Below, in pieces: positions 1 to 5,725 of a stretch of DNA of 14,707 bases. Location of the stretch: assembly GCA_947169455.1 (NCBI GenBank), contig CAMVPV010000002.1:1-14707 (forward strand), read 5' to 3'. Source of the DNA: an uncultured Clostridia bacterium. Lineage in GTDB: Bacteria; Bacillota_A; Clostridia; Oscillospirales; Ruminococcaceae. The translations under genes and the position numbers were made by a program. The notes under the pieces were generated by a model. That model was not told the DNA's origin. It worked only from the letters and a program-made list of their open reading frames with translations, and did no database searches. Positions within the stretch are counted from its first letter, which is position 1; every line of letters begins with the position of its first letter.

Positions 1-801
1 CTTTACGTTGTCGGCGGCATATTTCCTCTGCATGACGATATTTATCTTCCGCTCGGCGCGCTCGAACTCAACGATCTCCTTTGCCTTGATGGGTTCGTTG
101 TCGCATATATTATATACGCCGTGGCAGACGTTCGCGCCGCTGCCGAATGCGCTGCATATAAAATCCGAAAGATTGAACAGGCAGGTGAACGAATAGCCGT
201 AGTCACCGTAGCCGTAAATAAACGCACAGTTCTCCTTCGGGGCGAATATCTTTGAATGAAGATTTTCGGTGAAGTCCTTGGTATAAATCGGGCAGCACCG
301 CATGATAACGGAGTTCATCCTCGATTTTGAGGATTTGGCAGCCGCAAGCAGGGCGCGCTCCGAATCGAGCTTCATTTTGCCGTACAGCGTGGAGGGACGT
401 TCTATCGCTATTTCGCGGATAGGCTCCCTTGTTTTCTGCACCGCATACACCTGATGAGTGCTGAGCAGATAGAAATCCTTGACATCCATAGAAGCAGCGG
501 TCTTGAAGATATGCTTGTCGGTCTGTGCGGATTCCTTTTCCTCCTTGTCGCTGAGCAGCGCGGGATAATCATTATCCACCGAACACGCAAGGTGTATCAC
601 CGCGTCGGCTCCGCACTCTGCAAGAACGCCGTAGAATGCGTCCTTATCGGCGACATTTCCCTTCATGAATTTATAATGCTCATGCTCAAAACCGGATGGC
701 TTGCTGTCAAACCCTATCACATCGTACTTTTTGACGACAAGTCCCGAGCACACCGCCTGACCTATAAGTCCAGACGCGCCCGTAACAAGTATTTTCCTCA
801 C
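1..801 (-). CDS. NAD-dependent epimerase/dehydratase family protein (extended SDR), 3' end outside window
   Basis: The reading frame is open from a GTG at 799-801 to the window edge (267 codons, no stop seen), so the C-terminus is missing. The N-terminus carries the Rossmann nucleotide-binding motif TGASGLIG at residues 7-14, followed by a typical beta-alpha-beta pattern, and VIHLAC near residue 68. A YxxxK catalytic pair (LYGKMK, Y140 and K144) lies after an LLSTHQVY segment, where SDR enzymes carry the catalytic Ser/Thr. This places it in the extended short-chain dehydrogenase family, which usually acts on nucleotide sugars or related carbonyl compounds; the substrate cannot be told. GGGAGG at 810-815, 8 bases upstream, supports the GTG start. 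It lies 32 bases downstream of rsfS and is probably the distal gene of the ftsY operon. Family assignment is secure, specific function is not. Confidence 0.85.
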   Translation of the reverse strand, partial: MRKILVTGASGLIGQAVCSGLVVKKYDVIGFDSKPSGFEHEHYKFMKGNVADKDAFYGVLAECGADAVIHLACSVDNDYPALLSDKEEKESAQTDKHIFKTAASMDVKDFYLLSTHQVYAVQKTREPIREIAIERPSTLYGKMKLDSERALLAAAKSSKSRMNSVIMRCCPIYTKDFTENLHSKIFAPKENCAFIYGYGDYGYSFTCLFNLSDFICSAFGSGANVCHGVYNICDNEPIKAKEIVEFERAERKINIVMQRKYAADNVK

Positions 802-833
802 GGCTCACACCTCCCAGCGCAGATATATCATTT

Positions 834-1196
834 TCAATCAGCGATCCATTTTGAGATATCAAGATATTCGCCGTCGCTCCACAATCTTTCGAGCGAATAG
901 AAATCTCTCTGCTCCTTGTGGAATACGTGTACGATTATATCGTGATAATCTATGACTATCCAGTTCGAGCCGTTGTTGCCCTGAACGCGGGCAGGGCTTT
1001 CGCCGAGCTGCTCCTTTGCCTGATATTCAGCCTCATCGGCGAGGGCACGCACCTGTGTAGAGGACGAAGCGCCTGCGATAACGAAATAATCAGCCATAAT
1101 GGTGAGGTCGCCGATCTTTATTACCTTGATATCCTCACCCTTCTTTGAATCAAGTGCCTTTACCAGCACTTCAAGCATTTTTTCACGGGGTCCCAT
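834..1196 (-). CDS. rsfS: Ribosomal silencing factor RsfS
   Basis: This 120-residue protein matches the RsfS/DUF143 (Iojap) family over its whole length. Recognisable blocks are DYFVIAGASSSTQVRALAD at about 36-54, the NWIVIDYHDIIVHVF stretch at 78-92 and EQRDFYSLERLW at 95-106. RsfS binds ribosomal protein uL14 on the 50S subunit and blocks joining with 30S, lowering translation in starvation. Most homologues read DYGDV where this one reads DYHDI, a mild substitution. I chose the ATG at 1194-1196 (MGPREKML) because AAAGGA sits 7 bases upstream; the frame extends further up only by running into yqeK. The stop of yqeK is 4 bases before this start, so the two are probably translationally coupled. 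The yqeK-rsfS pairing is classic in Firmicutes. Confidence 0.95.
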   Translation of the reverse strand: MGPREKMLEVLVKALDSKKGEDIKVIKIGDLTIMADYFVIAGASSSTQVRALADEAEYQAKEQLGESPARVQGNNGSNWIVIDYHDIIVHVFHKEQRDFYSLERLWSDGEYLDISKWIAD

Positions 1197-1200
1197 GTTA

Positions 1201-1794
1201 TCATCCTTTCCTTGCCGCTGCCTTCTGCGCATATTCATTGTACGCATTTATCGTATGTATCGGGAGCAGCGAGCATTTTTCCACTACGCTCGAGACAGAG
1301 AACCTCAGTGCCTCGAACATTGCCGCGTCGAGATCTATATATGCGATGCGGCGCATTTTTCCTACATCCTTATATGTCCTGTCCGCCGATATGAGGTCGG
1401 CGAGATAGACTTCCTTTTCCAGCAGAGACATACCGCCCCTGCCTATAGTATGGTATCTTATCGCGTTGAGAAGGTCGTTGTCGTGAAATCCGAGGACGTT
1501 CTCGGAGTACCACGCACCTGCGGGCGCATGGAACAGCGGCGGCGCGATAAGTTCCGGCGGAGAGATATCCATCTGAGAGTGCTTCACCATTTCAAGCTGT
1601 TCCTCGTGGGGTATCTCCTTGCACACATCATGCAGCAGACCCGCGAGGTATGCCTTGTCGGGGTCGCCGCCGTATGTAAGTGCGAGTTTTCTTGCCTCAT
1701 CCGCAACATTCAGGCTGTGTGTGCATCTTTTCTTTGAAAGCCGTATTCTGAGTATGTCTTTAAGTTCGGGCACAGTGTACAAGATGACACACAT
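1201..1794 (-). CDS. yqeK: YqeK-family HD phosphohydrolase (bis(5'-nucleosyl)-tetraphosphatase, symmetrical)
   Basis: The 197-residue protein has the HD-domain metal ligands expected of YqeK: H26 in THSLNV, H55-D56 in LLHDVCKE, H89 in LFHAPAGA, H115 in IRYHTIG and D133 in YLADLIS. Characterised YqeK proteins cleave diadenosine tetraphosphate symmetrically to two ADP, removing a stress-linked dinucleotide. It sits directly after nadD (9 bases between genes), the usual Firmicutes arrangement; in some species the two are fused. The start is not certain: the ATG at 1792-1794 has GAAAGG immediately next to it, which is too close for an ideal ribosome site. A TTG at 1780-1782 or GTG at 1771-1773 would give an N-terminus closer to the usual family length. 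Function is confident, the exact first residue is not. Confidence 0.93.
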   Translation of the reverse strand: MCVILYTVPELKDILRIRLSKKRCTHSLNVADEARKLALTYGGDPDKAYLAGLLHDVCKEIPHEEQLEMVKHSQMDISPPELIAPPLFHAPAGAWYSENVLGFHDNDLLNAIRYHTIGRGGMSLLEKEVYLADLISADRTYKDVGKMRRIAYIDLDAAMFEALRFSVSSVVEKCSLLPIHTINAYNEYAQKAAARKG

Positions 1795-1803
1795 CCTTTC
1801 GGT

Positions 1804-2409
1804 TCAGCATGAGTACAGCCCATGCTTTTTTATAAGTTCATATACCGCAGCGGGCACAAGTCCGGAAATATCCTCGCCGCGCGACAGCTTTTCGCGTATT
1901 TCCGTGGAGGACACCTCGAACGGTTCGGTATCGACCGCCTCGACCTTTCCGAATGCGGAAAGCTCTTCCGCGATGCGCAGGATATCCTCCTTTTCGGAAG
2001 AGCACCTTGCGGCGGCGGCGGGTATGCACATGGTCAATATATCCCGGGCTCTCCGCCAGTGCGGGAGAGTTTTCAGTGAATCGCCGCCTACCGCCATATA
2101 CAGCGTATCATGCGGATATATCCCGCGCAGATATTCGAGCGTATCAACGGTATAGCTGACCGTTCCGGCGTTTATCTCATGCATGGATATCTCCGCGCCG
2201 GGAATGTCACCGAAGGCGAGCCTGCACATTTCGAGCCGTTCCTCCGGAGATGCACATCCCGTGCGCCCCTGTTTGAACGGAGAAACGAAGGCGGGCATTA
2301 TCACGGTCTTTTCTATGCCGAGCCTTTCGCAGCGCAGCATGGACATAAGCAGATTCACATGACCGAGGTGCGGCGGGTCGAAGCTGCCGCCGAACAGCAG
2401 GACATTCAC
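1804..2409 (-). CDS. nadD: Nicotinate-nucleotide adenylyltransferase NadD
   Basis: This 201-residue nucleotidyltransferase carries the two hallmark motifs of the family: GSFDPPHLGH at residues 8-17, the phosphate-binding (T/H)xGH region, and SSTEIR at 167-172, the nucleotide-binding ISSTxIR motif. A central GGDSLKTLPHWRR block at about 108-120 contributes to substrate binding. NadD transfers AMP from ATP to nicotinate mononucleotide to make deamido-NAD, an essential cytoplasmic step of NAD synthesis. Translation starts at a GTG (2407-2409) that overlaps the yhbY stop in a GTGA arrangement, so translation is probably coupled to yhbY; the upstream ribosome site is weak, which fits re-initiation. 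Length is normal for the family. Confidence 0.96.
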   Translation of the reverse strand: MNVLLFGGSFDPPHLGHVNLLMSMLRCERLGIEKTVIMPAFVSPFKQGRTGCASPEERLEMCRLAFGDIPGAEISMHEINAGTVSYTVDTLEYLRGIYPHDTLYMAVGGDSLKTLPHWRRARDILTMCIPAAAARCSSEKEDILRIAEELSAFGKVEAVDTEPFEVSSTEIREKLSRGEDISGLVPAAVYELIKKHGLYSC

Positions 2410-2894
2410 TTCTTGCCGCGGATATTCTTTTCAAACCGCTTTTCTCCGCCGCGGAAGGAGGTCTTCTTCCCTGCGGAATGTGAATAGTAACGCTTTCTTT
2501 TTTCCTCGCGTTCGGCTTTTTTCTTCGCCGCGATGCGTTCTTCCTCGGCTTTGCGCTCTATGCGGCGCAGCTTGACTGTCTGCGAGCTGTTCTTCTTTTC
2601 GCTGCCGGGCAGCACGATATGCGGGTCGTGAGGGTCGCGGCGGTACAGCACCGAGCGGTTGCCTATCACCTGCACGACCTGAGCGCTCGTCCTTGCTGCA
2701 AGTTCCTTCGCAGCTTCGGCTGCGGTCATCATTGCACTTTCGAGCACGCTTATCTTCACGAGCTCTCTTGCTTTCAGCGCGCTGTTCAGCTGTGATATCA
2801 CGTTATCGTTGATGCCGAATTTGCCGACCTGAAGAACTACGGGTTCTTTCTGTGCAAGGCTTTTGAGATACGCTCTCTGTTTGCTTGTAAGCAT
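2406..2894 (-). CDS. yhbY: YhbY-type RNA-binding protein with charged C-terminal tail
   Basis: Residues 1-97 form a complete CRS1-YhbY (CRM) domain: LTSKQRAYLKSLA at the start, the conserved loop VGKFGIND at 23-30, a helix-strand segment, then VVQVIGNRSVLYRR at 73-86. In bacteria this small protein associates with pre-50S ribosomal particles and is thought to act in 50S assembly. The family is normally about 95-105 residues; this one is 162 because of a 65-residue tail, very rich in Lys, Arg and Glu, probably part helical (RIERKAEEER onward) and ending in a glycine- and arginine-containing segment. The tail may bind rRNA. The ATG at 2892-2894 is preceded by an excellent GAGGAGG ribosome site that overlaps the rdgB stop codon. 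It overlaps nadD by 4 bases. Confidence 0.93.
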   Translation of the reverse strand: MLTSKQRAYLKSLAQKEPVVLQVGKFGINDNVISQLNSALKARELVKISVLESAMMTAAEAAKELAARTSAQVVQVIGNRSVLYRRDPHDPHIVLPGSEKKNSSQTVKLRRIERKAEEERIAAKKKAEREEKRKRYYSHSAGKKTSFRGGEKRFEKNIRGKK

Positions 2895-2905
2895 AAATTA
2901 CCTCC

Positions 2906-3463
2906 TCACACTTTATCGGAAAAATATTTTTTCAGTTCACCAAGTGCGTTTGCCCTGTGGCTGACGCTGTTCTTTTCCTCCGCAGAGATCTCCGCGAAGC
3001 TGTGTTCGCCGTACATGAATATCGGGTCGTAGCCGAAACCGTTCGTTCCGCGCTTTTCATACCCTATCCTGCCGTGACATTCGCCGCGGAAGCTTTCGGA
3101 AGATCCGTCCGGCTTGAACTTTGCGCCGCGCTTATCGTCGGGAACGTCCTTCATTTCGGAGAGCACCCTTTCGCAGCGGTGCCCCTCATCGGCGTAGCGT
3201 GCGGAAAATATCCCCGGAGCGCCGCCGAGCGCATCAACGCACAGACCGCTGTCATCGGCTATGACATAATGCTTTTCCGGCAGTGCCTCGAACACGGCTC
3301 TTGCCTTTACAGCGGCATTTTCCTCGAAGGTGCTGCCGTTTTCCTCCGGGTCGCAGGAAACTCCCGCCTCCTGCTGTGAGAGCACCTCAAAACCGAGCGG
3401 CGAGAATATCTCGCGTATCTCACGCAGCTTGTTCTTGTTGTTGGAAGCGAGTATCAGTTTCAT
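2906..3463 (-). CDS. rdgB: RdgB/HAM1 family XTP/dITP pyrophosphatase, possibly with internal deletions
   Basis: Family motifs are clear: ASNNKNKLREI at residues 6-16 (nucleotide site), STFEENAAVKA at 44-54, ADDSGLCVDALGGAPGIFSARY at 69-90 with the catalytic acidic pair D70-D71, GFGYDPIF at 142-149 and SHRANAL at 168-174. These enzymes hydrolyse ITP, dITP and XTP to monophosphates, keeping deaminated purines out of nucleic acids. The 185-residue protein is shorter than the usual 195-205. Compared from memory with E. coli RdgB, the strand normally following ARF/AKF (VCAIALA-like) is absent: residue F116 runs straight into KPDG. About four residues are also missing after SARY (91-98). The frame remains intact, so this could be a real variant, a damaged enzyme or an assembly error. 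The start overlaps the ftsY stop as ATGA. Confidence 0.9.
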   Translation of the reverse strand: MKLILASNNKNKLREIREIFSPLGFEVLSQQEAGVSCDPEENGSTFEENAAVKARAVFEALPEKHYVIADDSGLCVDALGGAPGIFSARYADEGHRCERVLSEMKDVPDDKRGAKFKPDGSSESFRGECHGRIGYEKRGTNGFGYDPIFMYGEHSFAEISAEEKNSVSHRANALGELKKYFSDKV

Positions 3464-4842
3464 TCTTCATTTTCCTCTTCATTTTCTTCCGGCTGTTCAT
3501 CGGCGTCCTTCTTTTTCTTCTTTCCGAAGGTGATCTCCTTGAACAGGAAGCCGAACCTGCCGTCCTTGAGGGACTTTTTCTTCTTTTCCTCTGCGGGGGC
3601 TTCTTCTTCGGCTGTCTCTTCGGAAACTTCATCCTCTGCGGGAATTTCTTCCTCACCGGCGGTCATATCATCAGCGGGAACTTCATCGCCGGATATATCA
3701 TCGTTTTCATAATTATCATCCGAGCCGCCGGAAACATCCTCTTCCGGTACTTCTGCGGGAGCGGCGGGCTCTTCTCCGGATGCTTCGTCCTCCTCATCAT
3801 CGGCGGGAGCTTCATCGGCTGCCGCAAGTTCGGCAAGCTCTTCATCGGTGATGATGCCGTCCTCGGCGTCCTCATCGTCAGCGGGAGCTTCATCGTTATC
3901 GCTCAGCCGCTCGTAATTGCCCTCGAAATCGGTATCGTTAACGAAAAGCGCCTCTGCGAAATCCGAAGCGACGAAATCCTGGAGATCGTCCAGCTTTTCG
4001 CCCACGCCGATGAGCTTTACGGGGATGCCGAGCTCGCGGTGTATCGATATCACTATGCCGCCCTTTGCGGTGCCGTCGAGCTTGGTCAGCACGATGCCCG
4101 TTATCTCGGCGGTCTGGCTGAACAGCTTTGCCTGGTTCACAGCGTTCTGACCGGTAGTGGCGTCGAGCACGAGAAGCGTTTCGACGCTGCACCCCTCTGC
4201 CTGCTGATAGCATATACGGGTGATCTTTTTCAGCTCATCCATGAGGTTCTTTTTGTTGTGGAGCCTTCCGGCGGTGTCGCATATAACGACATCCGTTCCG
4301 CGCGACTTTGCGGCGGTGACTGCATCGAACACGACAGAGGCGGGGTCGGAGCCCTCGCTGTGCTTGACGATATCCGCGCCTGCGCGTTCTGCCCACACTT
4401 CAAGCTGATCTATCGCAGCGGCGCGGAAGGTATCGGCGGCGGCAACGATGACGGATTTCCCCTCGGAGGTGAGCTTTGCGGCAAGCTTGCCGATAGTTGT
4501 TGTCTTTCCGGCGCCGTTCACGCCTATCACAAGGATAACGGAGGGCTTGGTGGAAAGGTCGAGCGGCTTGTCTTCGCCGAGCATATCTGCGATTATTTCC
4601 TTCAGCGCGGTGCGTACCTTTTCGGGGTCGGAGATATTTTCCGACTTCACCCTTTTGCGCAGCTCGTCGCATATATCGACGGAGGTCTGCACACCGATAT
4701 CGCACATGATAAGTGTTTCCTCAAGTTCTTCAAAAAATTCCTCATCTATCTTTGTGAAATTACCGAGCAGACGGTTAAGACCACCCATAATGGAGTCTCG
4801 TGTTTTTTTCAGTCCCTCGGAGATCTTGTCAAAAAATCCCAT
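3460..4842 (-). CDS. ftsY: Signal recognition particle receptor FtsY with C-terminal acidic tail
   Basis: Residues 1-303 form a full SRP-GTPase NG domain: N-terminal helices (MGFFDKISEGLKKTRD), P-loop GVNGAGKTTTIGKL at 107-120, DTFRAAA at 137-143, DTAGR at 189-193, TKLDGTAKGG at 253-262 and GVGEKLDDLQDF at 279-290. FtsY docks SRP-ribosome complexes at the membrane for co-translational insertion. Oddly, the acidic region that in E. coli-type FtsY precedes the NG domain is here at the C-terminus (about 305-460). It holds five copies of an E-x-P-A-(D/E)-(D/E) motif and then a basic-hydrophobic segment (GRFGFLFKEITFG, 428-440) flanked by lysines. I chose the ATG at 4840-4842 because it gives the family-typical MGFFDK start with GGAGAG upstream; a TTG at 4864-4866 would add eight residues. 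It is first in the operon and has its own promoter. Confidence 0.96.
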   Translation of the reverse strand: MGFFDKISEGLKKTRDSIMGGLNRLLGNFTKIDEEFFEELEETLIMCDIGVQTSVDICDELRKRVKSENISDPEKVRTALKEIIADMLGEDKPLDLSTKPSVILVIGVNGAGKTTTIGKLAAKLTSEGKSVIVAAADTFRAAAIDQLEVWAERAGADIVKHSEGSDPASVVFDAVTAAKSRGTDVVICDTAGRLHNKKNLMDELKKITRICYQQAEGCSVETLLVLDATTGQNAVNQAKLFSQTAEITGIVLTKLDGTAKGGIVISIHRELGIPVKLIGVGEKLDDLQDFVASDFAEALFVNDTDFEGNYERLSDNDEAPADDEDAEDGIITDEELAELAAADEAPADDEEDEASGEEPAAPAEVPEEDVSGGSDDNYENDDISGDEVPADDMTAGEEEIPAEDEVSEETAEEEAPAEEKKKKSLKDGRFGFLFKEITFGKKKKKDADEQPEENEEENEE

Positions 4843-4848
4843 TATATC

Positions 4849-4854
4849 TCTCCA
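4849..4854 (-). promoter_or_regulatory. Ribosome binding site of ftsY
   Basis: GGAGAG on the minus strand ends 6 bases before the ATG at 4840-4842 and decides for that start. A second AAGGAG at 4871-4876 lies right at the predicted 5' end of the transcript, 4 bases before the alternative TTG at 4864-4866, so it is less likely to be used. Confidence 0.6.
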
Positions 4855-4881
4855 TTCTGTGCTCAAAGAACTCCTTATAAT

Positions 4882-4910
4882 ATTATATCATACTTTTTTC
4901 AATATGTCAA
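4882..4910 (-). promoter_or_regulatory. Sigma-A type promoter for the ftsY operon
   Basis: Read on the minus strand, TTGACA (4905-4910) is followed after exactly 17 bases by TATAAT (4882-4887). Both boxes match the vegetative consensus perfectly, and there is a TG extended -10 element one base before the -10 box. Transcription should begin near 4875, about 33 bases upstream of the ftsY ATG. No operator-like dyad is evident. This suggests strong constitutive expression of the housekeeping operon. Confidence 0.85.
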
Positions 4911-4954
4911 ATGTTTCATTCCATACTCTGCCCGATTGACTGCGCCTGTTCCCC

Positions 4955-4983
4955 TTGAATTTTTTGTAAATGTGTGATATAAT
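4955..4983 (+). promoter_or_regulatory. Sigma-A type promoter for the cassette beginning at 5021
   Basis: TTGAAT (4955-4960) and a perfect TATAAT (4978-4983) are separated by exactly 17 bases, with TG of an extended -10 at 4975-4976. Transcription should begin near 4990, which excludes the upstream in-frame ATG at 4970 as the start of the first gene. The -35 box lies 44 bases from that of the opposing ftsY promoter, so the two are back-to-back and do not overlap. Confidence 0.8.
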
Positions 4984-5004
4984 ACCTATGAACTGTTTTG
5001 ATAC

Positions 5005-5010
5005 GGGAGG
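5005..5010 (+). promoter_or_regulatory. Ribosome binding site deciding the start at 5021
   Basis: GGGAGG lies 10 bases before the ATG at 5021-5023 and inside the leader downstream of the predicted transcription start. It is the only good ribosome site in the leader. Confidence 0.65.
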
Positions 5011-5020
5011 TGTACGAGAT

Positions 5021-5710
5021 ATGCTTGCAGTGCAGGTCATAAAAATATACTGGACAAAGGCAGACAGATCACCGCAGGGCGCGGAAGAACGCCGGAGGGT
5101 GCTGCATCCGTCACGGATAGAAGAAAATGTCCCGCTGTCCGGCGAGGGTATTTTCCTGTGCAGACACTCATACAGGCAGGACGGTAAGCTGTATGACAGC
5201 ACGGACTATTCACAGGCTCACTTCCGCAATATATACCGCATTGAAAAGGGAAGGATGACGCCGGTAAAGGACTATCCGCATGAATATATCATGAAGATGC
5301 AGGAGCTTTCGCGGCTGTACAGGGGATATTTCACCGACTGCCGCTCGGTTTCCGCATGGAAGGACCCCGCATATATCCCGGGTATAATAATACGCGGGGA
5401 AAACGGCGGATATCTCATAAAATGGTATTCGCTCGCCAATGGCTACCAGCCGGTGCGCAGGGGCGTCAATACCGATCGCAGCATCAAAGATTCGCCGTGC
5501 GCAGGGAAGGATGTACTCTGTGAAAAGGCGTTTGAGCTTAATGAGGGCGAATCGGGAGTTATCGACTATAATTACCGCTATACCGCAGATACCGGTCAGC
5601 ATTACGAACAGTACAGGGTGTATTTCGTATGCACCGGCGAACTGAAGACAAACACATTCACAAAGGCAGGATACGAGAAAAAATACGACCGGACGGTCGT
5701 GCTGTTTTAA
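5021..5710 (+). CDS. Unrecognised protein, first gene of the MoxR-VWA cassette
   Basis: I do not recognise a family in this 229-residue protein. It has no signal peptide or membrane segment and should be cytoplasmic. It is rich in Tyr and Arg, with several beta-type stretches such as GIIIRGENGGYLIKWY (121-136) and QYRVYFVCTGEL (197-208). Four cysteines (C47, C107, C160, C167) plus C204 are scattered without a clear zinc-ligand pattern. The ATG at 5021-5023 is chosen over the in-frame ATG at 4970, because the latter lies upstream of the predicted transcription start and the former has GGGAGG in front. The gene ends 15 bases before the SWIM-protein start and shares its promoter, so it is probably made with the ATPase system. 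It could be a substrate, regulator or accessory factor of that system; nothing in the sequence decides. Confidence 0.8.
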   Translation: MLAVQVIKIYWTKADRSPQGAEERRRVLHPSRIEENVPLSGEGIFLCRHSYRQDGKLYDSTDYSQAHFRNIYRIEKGRMTPVKDYPHEYIMKMQELSRLYRGYFTDCRSVSAWKDPAYIPGIIIRGENGGYLIKWYSLANGYQPVRRGVNTDRSIKDSPCAGKDVLCEKAFELNEGESGVIDYNYRYTADTGQHYEQYRVYFVCTGELKTNTFTKAGYEKKYDRTVVLF

Positions 5711-5725
5711 CAGGGAGGTATAACA

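Noticed and set aside
3283..4977. Long open frame (564 codons) on the plus strand opposite ftsY and rdgB
   Set aside because: It is antisense to two clear genes, has a low-complexity Phe/Gly/Ile/Leu-rich start reflecting the complement of acidic codons, no ribosome site and no family motif.
4970..5020. Upstream in-frame ATG at 4970 as start of the first cassette gene
   Set aside because: The predicted -10 box (4978-4983) lies downstream of it, so the transcript would not contain it, and it has no ribosome site.
4955..5020. Leader before the first cassette gene as a riboswitch or attenuator
   Set aside because: The leader is only about 30 bases from the predicted transcription start to the ATG and shows no stable hairpin.
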